This document shows, in pieces, positions 22,889-34,674 of a stretch of DNA of 64,000 nucleotides. The stretch's first letter is position 1. Every line of letters begins with the position of its first letter. Origin of the DNA: Nemania diffusa. Its lineage: Eukaryota > Ascomycota > Sordariomycetes > Xylariales > Xylariaceae. The stretch is taken from assembly GCA_038501195.1 (NCBI GenBank), contig JBBPUQ010000009.1:3348001-3412000 (forward strand), in the 5' to 3' direction. Position numbers and translations under genes: made by a program. The notes beneath the pieces are model-generated. The model searched no databases and was not told where the DNA came from. It saw nothing but the letters and a program-made list of their open reading frames with translations.

Positions 22889-24673
22889 ATGCAGTACTAC
22901 GCTCTCCTAGCTCTCGTCCCCTTCGTGAGGGCATGGTGAGTTATTCTCCGAGTTATTCTCTTCTTCCCCGGCAAAGTCGGGGGTATGAAGGGCCCCTTTT
23001 GGGTCCAATCCATGCCCTTGAAGCTCCTCACGGAGCTGAAACACTCATAAACCACGCTTAGAATGATAGTGACTGATCCTGAGTGTTGTATGCAGCACCA
23101 ATCCGGACTCCGATCCTTGTGCCTCGTTTATGACGGCCCAGGCTGCCACGGCCTCGGCCTTCTGCGCAACTTTCACTAAGTCGGCGGTGACTGCCACCAC
23201 CGCCTTGCCGGCGTGGGCGACTGCATGTTCGAACAAGCCCAGCGCCATTTCCAAGGTGAGAAACTGGAGTATGCACTATATATCCTTGAGGGAGAATGGT
23301 TATTCACACGGGTGATTCGATAGGAATGCTCCTGCGCCTTTACTGGCGGAGGCGGCGCGACAACAACGACAACGACCAAGGCCACGAGCACTACTCTAAC
23401 CACCACGACCAAGACGACTACAGGCGGCGGTGGCGGTAGCACTGGCGCTTGCGACTCGCCGAACTACAGTCTCCAGGGCTATGGTGCTGGTACGACTGGT
23501 GGTGGTAGCGGCAGCGGCACAACTGTTACGTCCTGCTCAGCTCTTTCGTCGGCGGCCGCGAAGGGAGGTGTTATCACCATCTCGGGCGTCTTGGACGGCT
23601 GCGACAGTGAGTCTCGCTCCCTTTGTCCTGAGCTTAGCTGAGCGGTTTGCTAACTCGAGGCACTTCAGTCATCGACTTGGTCAGCGGCACAACCGTCATC
23701 GGATCTGGGTCCCGCTCAGGCCTGACGAACGGTGGGTTCCGGATCAAGGAGGCATCGAACGTTATCCTCAGGAACCTGTACTTCCACGACCCCCCTGAGA
23801 GCAAGGATCTCGTTGAAATCCAGTACTCGTCGAACGTCTGGATCGACCACAACGACGTAAGCTGTTTCATACAAAAATCGTGCCAGCTTCGCAGACTCCA
23901 CTGGTTTATTAGACTAACCCGGAACCAACTCGTTTTTATAGTTCTCCACCGAAGGCCTCACTGGTGACAAGGATTATTATGATGGTCTGCTAGACATCAC
24001 ACATGGAAGTGACTTCATCACCGTTTCTTGGAACAAGTTCCACGACCACGTAAGTGTCTCTCCACCTTCACCATTTTCCCCTGTGTCCCGCCCAGTCCCC
24101 TTTTGCATAGTTCTTCCACGGAACGAGAATCTGCAGTACTTGGGCTGATCTTCATATCATTCCACAGTGGAAGGGGTCGCTTGTCGGCCACAGCGACAGC
24201 AATGCCGCCGAGGACCAGGGCAAGCTGCACATAACATACCATCACAACTACTGGAACAATGTCAACTCGCGTCTGCCCTCGTTCCGCTTCGGCACTGGCC
24301 ACGTCTTCAGCTCGTGCTTTGAGAACAACCCGACCTCGGGCATCAACAGCCGCATGGGCGCACAACTCCTGATCGAGCAGAACTACTTCAGTTCTACGAA
24401 GCTCGCGATCGTCACCGACCTCGACAGCGACGAGGATGGATACGCTGTTGACAGAAACAACGTCTTCGTTGACAGCACGACCGAGATTACGCAGGTCGGC
24501 TCCTTGACGCCTCCTTACAGCTACACGTAAGTCTCCTCCTTAGCATGCCCGCTCGCCTACATATTTCACCCTAAATTAGTGGACGGTTAGACTGACCAAG
24601 AACTCATAGGCTTAACCCGGCAAGCTGCATTTGCAGTATGGTGAAGTCGTACGCTGGCCTGGGTATCATCTAA
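22889..24673 (+). CDS. Secreted pectate lyase, polysaccharide lyase family 1
   Basis: Seven exons (22889-22935, 23096-23255, 23324-23606, 23669-23856, 23942-24049, 24168-24526, 24610-24673) all join in phase to 402 residues. A short signal peptide (MQYYALLALVPFVRAW) leads into a cysteine-containing N-terminal module (about residues 17-75), then a Thr/Gly linker (about 76-115), then the catalytic beta-helix. PL1 hallmarks: VWIDHNDFST, ITVSWNKFHDHWKGSLVGHS with DSN, and ITYHHNYWNNVNSRLPSFRF, which hold the Ca2+-binding acids and the catalytic arginine (R-x-P-x-x-R). It cleaves polygalacturonate by beta-elimination outside the cell. The extra N-terminal module and Thr-rich linker are larger than in a minimal PL1 enzyme and may mediate wall or substrate attachment (inference). 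Confidence 0.93.
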
Positions 24674-24991
24674 GTGGTAGTATGAGGCCTATAAATGTCG
24701 AAATCGCTCGAGGGGTACGAGGAACGGGATGTATCGTAAAGGTAAAGCCTAGATAATGGAAGTCTGATATTTCATGAACGCACTTGTGCTTAGTCAAGAT
24801 CCACAGGTACCGTTGTTCCAAGTGCCCATATTAATACTCGTTATCCAATAGCCCCCAATCTAGGATTCTAGTGAGTGTGGACGTATATCAATTTGAAGGT
24901 AGCTTACTTCGAAATCGAACCGACCTCTTACACCTAGCGCAGTATAATGTTCCCATTTGAATTGTTAAAGGAGGGAGGATCGAAGATTATT
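24674..24991. other. Convergent intergenic, nothing recognised
   Basis: About 320 bases between the 3' ends of the pectate lyase and MFS genes. No feature seen. Confidence 0.4.
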
Positions 24992-27820
24992 CTACAAGAA
25001 CCACCTGAAGTCGTCCACCTTAGGGCCGTCCCTCAATCGTGACGTGGGGACATCTCGTGCGGAGAGCTTCACGCCTTGTCGGCGATCACGGCGTCGATTG
25101 TCGAAAGTCATGTACAGTCCCAAACACGCCGCGACGACGAATCCAAACCCACCAAAACTTGCCGTTGTGATGAGTGCCGGTTCATACTTCGGCTTGTCCT
25201 GCTCACGAAACACATTGCTCGCCACTAGTCCCATTAAATTGGCCAAGGGCACTCCTACGGACGTCAAGGCTAGTCGTTGGCCTTCATGCGCTACGTTGTT
25301 GTTATACCACTACCCGATGATTTTACATCAGTGCTGTAACAATTTGCTTACGAATGTGTGCTGCAAGAGGAGAGTACGAGGGCACACTATTGAAGTAACT
25401 TACAGTGCTCAGTAAAACAGAAGGGGCAGATGTTCCCCAAGTCATCATAAACGTAGCGTAACTATAACAATCGGGGTTAGTAATCGCCATTTCGAGCATG
25501 ACATGAAATAGGAGCCATGGTGCTTGAAATAGTGGAACGAGAAGAAAATGCCAACGATAACTTACTAAGCGAGCTGTATTTGGCGCTCCGGATCACTGAT
25601 AGCAGCGTATATGATGAACCCTGTGAAGGTGAGAGCGAACCCTAAGCAAATAAATGGAAAACGGATTCGAAGCAAGTCAGAAGAAAATGCCAAGATTAGC
25701 AAGCTGATGGCACCCTACCGATATTTGATTTTTAGCGGTCTCAAACGTTTAAGTGGCGTATAAGATATGTTGGCCTTACAGTAATATTCGGTGCTACTGT
25801 GTAGAGATTTACTCTAACGGTATCTTGTACAATCCGCTGGACAATCTGTGGCAGGAAAAGCGAAACAGATTGAAGTGGAACGCCCACTGTTATCACTACG
25901 ATTAGCGGTATTTTCCTTCATGCGCTAGAAACACTCATGACTGGTCGAGGCGCTTCGGTTGATCAGACAAATGCGATGTAGAAACTTGGACCGAAATAGA
26001 GTAGAAAGGCAAAGAAGATCCATAGATTCTGATACGTACAAGCAATTTCAATTAAGAGGAAGCCGTATGTCGAAGGCCTCTTGAAGACCTGTAACGACTC
26101 TTTAAGATTGAATGATTCATTGACAATGGAAGAGCTGTCGACGTGGATCCGATGATACGCAAGGGCTTTCTCGCGTTCGTTTAGGAACGTAGCCTCAGCC
26201 GCACTCTTTGGCAACATGAAGAAAACGAATATGGAGAAGAGAACAGTGAGGGATCCTTCAATTATGAAGAGCCATCTCCAGGGGTGATCTACTAGGTGTG
26301 ACTTGATTTGGAAAACTCCGAAGGCAAGGAGCCCGCTGAAGGCGTTGGCTATATTCGATGCCGCATAGAATATAGCTAGCCGGCGGGCCAACTCGCTACG
26401 CCTATAGAATGTAGTAAGATAAAATATGACTAATGGGAAGAAGGCGCTTTCCACTGCGCCCAGGAAGAAACGTAAGGCGAAGATGCCACTGAAATTACGT
26501 GTTGCGGCCGTGAGCTACCTACAGTTAGAAATTACGATTAACGGTAAAAAGAAACGGCGAATGTTTCGAGGTTTCCTAGGAGTAACGAGGGGGAAAGTTT
26601 GGATAAGGTAGCTTATGCTCTTGAGAGTTGTATAATAGGGGTATAAGAGACTCCAGCGTACTGACCACTGCCGCACCAAGCATTAGCAATCTACTTTCCA
26701 GGTTGTATATAAAGAAGATTTTATGTTTTACAAGTATAGCGACACGGCTCTAACCGAGGCATAAGAAATGGCATTTCCGATGAAGAACTACAAGAAGGAA
26801 CAATTTCGCCAATGTCATTACTCACAAGTGAAGGATCCAAAACTAAACATCATGATGGGAAGCATTCGAGACGGGCCGATCTTCTTGCCCAGCAAAGCTA
26901 GGGGAGGGGCGAACACGACCTGACCAAGGTCAGCATGGTATGCCCATTGAGATAGAAGCCCGAGAGCGGAACTCTCGATCTTGTAAGATAGATAGCATAG
27001 GTAACTAATAAGTAGATTGTGTTTTCGAGTTGGACATACTATGGCACTCCAATGTTAGTGCCTATGCTGTGTAGCTGAGAATATATAGAGGGAAGCGTGA
27101 GCTTAACATGTGAATTGAGACATTATTCCATGCGGCCGTTTACATACCATAAGGGACGAAGAATACTTGAGCATTGAGAGTAGTTAGCTGTCCGTTTCCC
27201 TAACGTGTAGAATCTATGTGATTCCACGACCATGATAGGGCGGGACGAGGAAACTCACTGCCCACAATCAAGTTGTACTGGCCGGGGGCGAAGTTGAGAT
27301 CTGCAGTATCCTGTCAGCAGCCATAATGGCACTAGAAACTCGAGCCCTTGGCGAGTGAGACTTTACCTTTCGATAGGCCAGCCGTCTGCGCGTTACCGAG
27401 GTTGCCCTTGTCGAGGGCATTAAACAGATACTATTCAAACATCAGAATCCTTTCATGGAGGGGCTTGTTTGAGTGTAGTGTTCTCGTCCTTTAGAAAAGA
27501 AGATGATGGGACGGGACGGAGTAGGACAGGACAGGACAGGACAGGACAGGACAGGACAGGACAGGACAGGACAGGACAGGACAGGACAGGACAGGACTGG
27601 GAAGGGCAGGACAGACCATGACAGCCAAGATGGGCAGCAGTCGGAAGTCGAACTTGCGACATAGGGCTCTCTCGGCTGCTGGGTCAATGATGTGGGCTGT
27701 CTCCTCGGCGATGTTTTCATGGCGGCTTTCCGCATCGTCGGCGCTCTTCTTAGTGCACGAGACCACATCCTCAGCGGCGGGTCGATGCTGGGAATCTAAT
27801 GAGAGCACAGGTTCCGACAT
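24992..27820 (-). CDS. MFS anion:cation symporter, allantoate permease (Dal5) type
   Basis: About eleven short exons read right to left. The N-terminus MSEPVLSLDSQHRPAAEDVV leads to CRKFDFRLLPILAVM, then YLFNALDKGNLGNAQTAGLS (the TM1 signature of this family), DLNFAPGQYNLIVG, VVFAPPLALLGKKIGPSRML, NFSGIFALRFFLGAVESAFF (the conserved R-F-x-L-G-x-x-E), WRWLFIIEG, VGVPLQSVSLFLPQIVQRIV, and the last exons with WGTSAPSVLLSTWYNNNVAH and GQRLALTSVGVPLANLMG. Roughly 12 membrane segments are accounted for. Relatives carry allantoate, nicotinate or other small organic anions at the plasma membrane. Two internal junctions (around 27,155/26,920 and 26,830/26,690) did not join in phase with canonical sites, so the gene may be damaged. 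The first intron contains a 15-unit pentanucleotide repeat. Confidence 0.75.
27523..27597 (+). repeat. (AGGAC)15 pentanucleotide microsatellite inside an MFS intron
   Basis: Seventy-five bases of perfect AGGAC repeats, with imperfect copies on both sides. It lies in the first intron of the MFS gene, starting about 20 bases after the donor, on the transcribed strand as TGTCC. Confidence 0.97.
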
Positions 27821-28774
27821 TGTGGCGATGAGTTTGATGCCAGCGAAGAAGGCGCTGAAATTCGAACACTACTAGATATGTGCTACTCGACGAAAGAGAG
27901 ACGGGCCTACATGCAGGAGCAGGACAGAAGGTAAGAGAGAACGATGAAGATAGGGACGGGTTCTGTGTAGTGTGTCTATCTAATGTGTACAAACATATTA
28001 CATGAAACAATCACATGAGGAGCGCGCGATACGGGAATATGGCTGATTGAGAGAGACATCTGCTCTGCTCCTGGCAGGTCGATCCATTAGGTTGGTATGC
28101 GTACATCCCTATCTATTCCCGACATCTTCTGTGCTCCTTACCTCCTAGATACAGGATACGTATAGTAGGTACTGACCAGCACCTTTGTTATCATGAATTA
28201 GCTATTAGTTGTGATAAAAGCTCCTCTGCCGGGTGGGGGGGTAGATATGAACCAGATAGTACCTACCTTAGAGGATAGTAGCGTAATGACACTAACAGCA
28301 ACACTAACAGCGCTAGCCGTGTAGCGTGTTTTCAGTGCCGGGTCCCCTGCCGACAGTGCCTTGTCGACCCGTGATAGCTGCGGGTCAGAAGCTGGGAGAT
28401 TCGTATTTCTCTACCGGTCGTCTTGCAGGAGCCGTCTCGGGCGGGGCTCGGACATAGGTACCTACATACCTAGATGAACGATGCCTATGCTAGGTAGGTA
28501 TTCCCCTCTTACTTTGCAAATAGAGTGCATATTATACCTAAGCACCCAACTACCTAATTAAGTATTTAACCTTCTATTTGAACACTTTAACTTGCTCTAT
28601 TTAAGGAATAGACAACTTAGGTACGTCATAAGAGAGATATCTACCTACCTACATAAATTCTTCTCAGGCCGCTACGTAGATAGGTACCTAGTTTCAACTT
28701 CACTTTGGCCACCTTTGGCATACTCGTCAAGTTAATCGTGTCTAATCTCACCTCAGCTCGACAGACAACCCACC
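27821..28774. other. Divergent intergenic region between MFS and RidA genes
   Basis: About 950 bases. From 28,440 to 28,700 it is rich in TACCTA/TAGGTA words like those near 16.4 kb. No coding frame. Confidence 0.45.
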
Positions 28775-29314
28775 ATGACTGACAAGACCCCCGTCGTGAC
28801 CGATAAGGCCCCCAAGGCCCTACCAGGCATCTACAGCCAAGCCATCAAGGCCAACGGCTTTGTCTTTGTCTCGGGCGCCGTTCCTATGGATGCCGAATCA
28901 GGCGAGATTATCCCCGGCGATATCCAGGCACACACTGTAAGCCGCCGACATCCTCCCGTGACATGGCAAGCGATACCTACTGTATACCCATGTATGTAGC
29001 TACTAGCTCTTAGATAGGTACACTAACCGGGTTTGTAGCACCAATGCATCAAGAACCTCACAGCCATCTTGGAGGCTGCAGGATCGGATATTCTCAAAGT
29101 TGTCAAAGTGAACGTCTTCCTCGCCAGTATGGATGACTTTGCTGCTATGAATGAGGTCTATAGCCAGTATTGGGGTGACGTGAAACCCTGCAGAACGTAA
29201 GAGGTCCCTTTGTAACACGATGCTAGCACATACTTACTGTTGCGCAGCTGTGTCGCCGTTAAGACTTTACCCCTCAATGTGGACGTCGAAATCGAGTGCA
29301 CTGCTACGTATTAA
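28775..29314 (+). CDS. RidA (YjgF/YER057c/UK114) family enamine/imine deaminase
   Basis: Three exons (28775-28936, 29039-29196, 29248-29314) join in phase to 128 residues, the usual size. Family features: KALPGIYSQAIKANGFVFVS with GAVPMD near the N-terminus, then after intron 1 HQCIKNLTAILEAAGSDILK and VVKVNVFLASMDDFAAMNEV, and the signature R-T-C-V-A-V-K-T-L-P ending VDVEIECTA. The arginine before C-V-A-V is the substrate-binding Arg of RidA, restored across intron 2. RidA hydrolyses reactive 2-aminoacrylate made by PLP enzymes such as threonine/serine dehydratase; a threonine dehydratase gene lies 17 kb away in the same window, probably by chance. No strong presequence, so cytosolic form is likely. 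Confidence 0.94.
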
Positions 29315-30501
29315 GCACTCGACTTTGCTGCTAGTTACGTCGCTATCTATTAGGATAAGAGCTGAAGTAGACCGTCCAAGTATGCCCTAGCAGCTGCGAG
29401 AAGAATAAAGATAGCTGGACATTCAACTATCGCCGCGGCGTGCTGAGCCGGCTTCACACAATGGACACTTGCTATTATTTAGGTAGAAGATTACAAACAT
29501 GGGAGCTACAAGATGTCAAATATAAACAGTGAAGCGAAGCGACTTACTTACGCGCCTCCGTATTTGTACTACAAGGGTCCAATTCATGTCTTTTAAGCAG
29601 TACACCGCTAATCCTTTCAGTTGTGACAAGCTGCTAATCGCAACCTGCGTTGTTGTCGCTGCAGACCAAATATGCAACTGTCATAATAATAATAATAAAT
29701 TTCATTCACAGAACCCTTAAGAGAGCATCGGCAACCCTCAAAATTATGGCTAGGCTCTCTTGCTAAGAGTGCGTGCTCGTCTGTTGCTAGATATAGAGAG
29801 GTGGGTTCCTTGAGTCGGTAGACTAGGATAGAGAAGAAATCATGGTAATGATGGCCTTGCGTCCTTGTAATCCTTATGTATGAACGCAGCCGCTAATAGG
29901 CTCGCAATGGGAAGAGCCAAAGTATTTTTTGCAAACGTTAGAACATGGAAATTCCTAAATTCATTTAAATATTACTGTATTCCATATTGAAGCTCGTGAA
30001 ATTGATACTTGAAAATTGCCCGGAAACTTTTGCCTGTTCTCGCGGAATGTCTGTTTGCTGCTTGCAGCGCCTCTAGGTTTCACTGACATGGTTACCTAAG
30101 GTAGACTTACACAGGTACTGGTTGGCGGGGTTATGGTTTCTGGGGCAGGATCTGGGGCATGTGCACTACCCATAGCCGGCGCTACCCCGCACGCTAAATG
30201 AAGTAAACAAAGCGCAACCATTACGTCGAGACAACATGGAATTCAGCTGCTTCAGGTCTCCCCGCTTTGCCTTTGTTCACGAGTCCAAGCTCTACTTGTA
30301 AGCTGTAAGCTGCAAGCTCCAAGCTCATAAGAACCGCTTATTTTCAAGATACTGCCACCGACCACTACAGATAATCTAAAGCAAATAAACAAGTCTGTGG
30401 ATACCAATTCATTCCCCTTGGACAGGTTCATCTATCGCCGGCTTTCAATCGATTTACTTTATATCTAGTCAATTAAGCTACCAAGCAATTGAGCAATCAC
30501 T
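29315..30501. other. Intergenic, nothing recognised
   Basis: About 1.2 kb with a short AAT microsatellite near 29,683-29,697 and stops in all frames. It probably holds the promoter of the RPEL gene at its right end. Confidence 0.45.
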
Positions 30502-30961
30502 ATGGCTACTCAGGAAAACCCATCCGCAGCTGTCGATGAGACGCCGATATCTCCTGTCGCCGCTGGCCGGGGTCGGAAGATGTCACTAGAACAACATCTA
30601 AAGCAGAGGCCAGACAGGTCCGAGCTAGTAGACAAGAACATTCTTCCCGATTCTACCGCTGCACCGGGCCTGCAAGAGAAGCAGAAGGAGGTTTGTTCTC
30701 CCCCCATCTCTCTCACTTATTTACTTCCCTATTTGTTTATTTGTCTTTCTGTCAACTCCACGCTGCGAAGAGGGGCTAAACTGCACTGCATAGCTTGCGA
30801 AGCACATGCGTGCCGACTCCCTCAATGAGAAGATTTCGCATCGCCCCTCGCCTGACCAGCTGCTCAAGAATGGCGTGCTGCACGATGACCCACGATCTGC
30901 AGAGGAGAAGTATGCCGAAGCCATTGAGGAGGAGTACGCGAAGAGGGAAGGCGGTGCCTGA
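30502..30961 (+). CDS. Small RPEL-repeat protein
   Basis: Two exons (30502-30690 and 30794-30961) join at phase 0 to 118 residues. Two RPEL repeats are visible, one per exon: SLEQHLKQRPDRSELVDKNI followed by LP, and SLNEKISHRPSPDQLLKNGV followed by L. Each has the R-P-x-x-x-[EQ]-L core and the hydrophobic tail that bind G-actin in animal MRTF and Phactr proteins. The C-terminus is an acidic helix (SAEEKYAEAIEEEYAKREGG). Small two-repeat RPEL proteins occur across Pezizomycotina; actin binding there is an inference from the motif. The repeat-per-exon arrangement suggests an internal duplication. Confidence 0.87.
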
Positions 30962-31998
30962 ACTGTTGCTGGTGGGTTGTAACGTTGGACTTTGACGAGG
31001 ACGTGTGCTGGGATGCGAGTATAAGTTGGCTATATACGTGGGTTTATTTTGTCTTGTCGTGAGGTGTATAATATATCGGAATGAATGATTTTAGGAAGGG
31101 TGAAGGGAGGGTTTGCTTCACTTAGCTTTTGGCTCCATGATTTCCTGCTGTTTCGTTTGTCAACTTATGTATCCTATAGTTGGTGGGCTCGGTCTTTTGA
31201 AGAAATTATCCTTATAAACCCGAACAACAATATTTACGAGAGGGGTTATTCGTCGTACCGATGAAGAGAACTCCATAATAACTAGGATACTTCATTTGCA
31301 TTGAAAATAGGACTATCTGGTTTTTGCACCCATAGAAGTAGTTGGGAAGATACGTGATCTAGGAAGAGAGTCACGGAAGCGAGGAGAGATGGCGAGCTGC
31401 TCACTCCAGCGTCTAATATCTTCGTAGATGTAATGTCACTATTTCCCATCATTAAGTCCAGGCCAATCCGAAAAGATCACTTACGCTCGCAGAATCTGGG
31501 TTGTCGGTTCCCCGCCTCGCATGAGAACCAAGTCTGAATCCGACTTCTCCAAATTATCTCGGAAGCATGACTAGAAGGTCCATTCCACCAGTCGGAGCCG
31601 CGCAAATGAGCATCAAGGGTTCTTTCCGTTGCGAAAGGTTGCACTTGAATGCGCTTAACGGAAGCCGAGGCCAGGGCCAAGACTAAGCTAAACCTTTCCG
31701 CTGTTCCTCACCTTATTTAGCCCCAAGTTCCTAGCATGACGGAGTGGTTTATGATAGGGCCGCTTAGAAGAACCTATGACGATACCTATTTTTTTTTGGT
31801 TGTCCGCTCTCGCATACGGGCATCGATGTCAGGTTTTTTGGACTTGCCCACTTTGCTCGGTGAAGGTTCGTGGCTAGGTAGATCATATTGATTCATGCAT
31901 GTGTTAAGCGACAGTCCTCACGAGTATATATAGTCCCATTAGTGGTGCGGCGCTCGCTGCGAGTAAAATCGTGTCAGAAAGGGGAGAAAGTGCGTGTA
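30962..31998. other. Intergenic, nothing coding
   Basis: About 1 kb between the RPEL gene and the arabinofuranosidase gene. A T-run lies at 31,790-31,797. A minus-strand frame at 31,680-31,477 has no recognised content. Confidence 0.4.
31925..31932 (+). promoter_or_regulatory. Probable TATA box of the GH51 gene
   Basis: A TATATATA stretch about 70 bases before the ATG at 31999. Motif and spacing only. Confidence 0.45.
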
Positions 31999-34674
31999 AT
32001 GGCAACCATGAAGCACGCGCTCCTTGGCCTGTTAGCTGCCGCGGTAGTCTCGGCTATTAATATCAGCGTCAGTTCCAGCGGAGGAAACGTGACGGGCGGC
32101 TTCCATTATGGCCTTTTACACGAGGTTCGCGATAAAACATGCTTTTCAAAAACACATTGAGTGTCAAGTTTGACTAACAAGTCCATTAGGATATAGATAA
32201 CTCTGGTGATGGCGGTCTCTATGCTGAGCTGATTCGCAACAGAGCGTTCCAGTCTAGCCGAGGGTACCCGTCCTCTCTGAGCGGGTGGTATCCGGTCAAC
32301 GGCGCAAATTTATCTCTAGATACCCTCGGGGAACCCTTATCCCAGGCGCTTTCGACTTCGATGAGTGTTGCGCCAACCTCCACTCACGGACAAGTTGGAT
32401 TCTTCAACGATGGGTACTGGGGAATGGATGTGAAAGTCCAGACATACAGTGGATCTTTCTGGGTCCGCGGTGACTACAGTGGCTATTTCACTGCCTCTCT
32501 ACAGTCAAACATTACAGGAGAACAGTTCGGGTTGGCCAAGGTTAAGTCTCAGTCGCGAGCGGACAAATGGGTTGAGCATGACTTTGTTTTGACACCTACC
32601 AAGAACGCACCCAACTCAAACAACACCTTCGCTATTACGTTTGAAGACGGAGTGAGCGACAGTAGGCATTGCGAGTCTGGACAAGCGCTGACCAGTTCTA
32701 GGGCCTTAAATCAGCGTCCCTCTCCTTCAACCTTATTAGTCTCTCTCCTCCCACCTTCAAAGGTCGTAAGAACGGGATGCGAATTGATATTGCGGAAGCA
32801 TTAGAAGAGTATCATCCTGTAAGCCTACTCACTTGAACCCAGTAACAAGTTATTAACTGTTTCATTATAGACTATATTCCGCATTCCAGGTGGAAACATG
32901 CTCGAAGGAAGCACAAATACGTCGTGGTGGAATTGGAAAAACTCGATTGGACCGCTGAAAGATCGACCTGGATTCGCAGGCGTCTGGGGCTATCAGCAGA
33001 CTAACGGGTTGGGCTGTGAGTCTCCCTTGTTACATAGCATTCAGACCAGGCTGCTTAGAAACCCCAGCTAATGCCCCTGGGCATTTCCATGGAGCTCGTT
33101 GCTTTCCAGCAAGCCAGCGCTAACTCCCTGCCACAGTACTTGAGTATCTCGAGTTTGCAGAAGATATGGGAATGGAACTCAGTAAGCTATGTTAGCTAAT
33201 TCGCTTGTGAGAGTTCCATCTGAACATCGTCGCAGTCCTGGCAGTGTATGCTGGTTTGTCTCTGAATGGAGACGTCACGCCACAAGATCAACTACAACAA
33301 TTCATCGACAACGCTATGGACGAGATAGAATTTATTCGAGGCCCTCCCGATTCAAAATGGGGGGCGGTCCGAGCCCAGCTCGGCCATCCTCAGCCGTGGA
33401 AGCTAGAATATGTCGAGATCGGCAATGAAGATTGGCTCGCTGGTGCCCCTCTTGGCTGGGAAACCTATCAGGACTATAGATTCCCCATGTTTCTCGAAGC
33501 GATCAACAACGCATGGTTCGTATTTGTCTTTTATATATGCGCTAGCCGGGACTCGGCGTCTCGCAGCCTCCGTACTTGAAGCTAATTCTCTCAAAGTGAG
33601 TAGATACTATCCAGTCCCTTGGCCCGAGACGTACCGGACTGGCTTAGAACAATCCGATGAGAATACTATTTCGACTTGAGTGTCTGACCCTCATAGCATT
33701 ACAGATCCAGATATCCAGGTTATCTCATCGGGTTCAGTATACGATGGATATGATAATATCCCCAAACCAGGCGCTGGTGACTACCATTTGTACACTGATC
33801 CAAACACGTGGGTAGCCGATTTTGGGAGGTTTGATAACGTTGAGACACCACACCTCATAGGAGAAATGGCGTCCACATTTCCAAATGGAGGAAGCGGTTG
33901 GGGAAGCGGTATCCTGAGACCATTCCCTTGGTATGTCGTCCCGGGCTCTGAATAATACTTCCCTGCTAATCTGAGGACTTGGGTAGGTGGGGAGGTACTG
34001 TCGGGGAAGCAGTCGCCCTCATAGGCTACGAGCGAAACGCAGACAGAATCATCGGCGCATTATATGTGTGTACCATCACTCGGTGGCGCTCTTCCTAGCC
34101 CAATTACTTACCCATTGCGCAGGCGCCCATTCTCCGTAATATGAACAGGTGGCAGTGGTCGATTACCATGCTTCAGTTCGCAGCTGACCCTGCCATGACC
34201 ACGCGCTCGACGAGCTGGTATGCGTGGGAGGTGAGTCTCCTAGGACTACAAAAGTCTAGGAACATATTGGCCTGACACTCGGTGCAACAGCTGTTGGCCG
34301 CTCATCCGATGACCGCGACCCTCCCGGCAAGCGCTGACTTTGGGCCACTCTACTACGTAGCGGGCCTGAATAATAAGACGCAGGCACACGTCTTCAAGGC
34401 AGCTGTGTACAACTCAACTAACGGCGCCGATTTCCCGGTCAGTCTGACATTCGACGGTGTAGCCGCCGGGACGACGGCGGAACTGACAGTTCTCACGGGA
34501 CCTGAGGATCCCTACGGGGTCAACGACCCATTCTCCAGCGTCAATGTCGTGAAGACAACTAAGACGACCGTCACGTCTAATAAAAATGGCACATTTTCGT
34601 TCAGTCTACCGAACCTTAGCATCGCAGTCCTAGAAACGAAAGGGAAGCGTGGGGCTGTTAGGCGGCAGTGGTAG
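31999..34674 (+). CDS. Secreted alpha-L-arabinofuranosidase, glycoside hydrolase family 51
   Basis: A multi-exon gene of roughly 640 residues. The signal peptide is MATMKHALLGLLAAAVVSA. Family features in order: GGFHYGLLHE-DIDNSGDGGL joined across intron 1 (32125-32189), YAELIRNRAFQ, FFNDGYWGMDV, TIFRIPGGNMLEG, WWNWKNSIGPLKDRPGF, ILAVYAGLSLNGD, LEYVEIGNEDW with the acid/base Glu, and LIGEMAS with the nucleophile Glu, then WWGGTVGEAVALIGYERN and the beta-sandwich C-terminus. It releases arabinose side chains from arabinan, pectin and arabinoxylan outside the cell, fitting with the nearby pectate lyase. The exon join between NNA (33,512) and PDIQVISSG (about 33,708) is one base out of phase with the simplest GT-AG choice, so a small extra exon or a frameshift lies there. 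Confidence 0.85.

Noticed and set aside
27491..27768. Frames with repeated Ser-Cys-Pro-Val-Leu as a repeat protein
   Set aside because: They are translations of the AGGAC microsatellite lying in an intron of the MFS gene.
16733..30961. A secondary-metabolite or catabolic gene cluster around the sulfotransferase, GNAT, MFS and RidA genes
   Set aside because: No backbone synthase, oxidase set or cluster regulator is present, and spacing and strands give no sign of a cluster.
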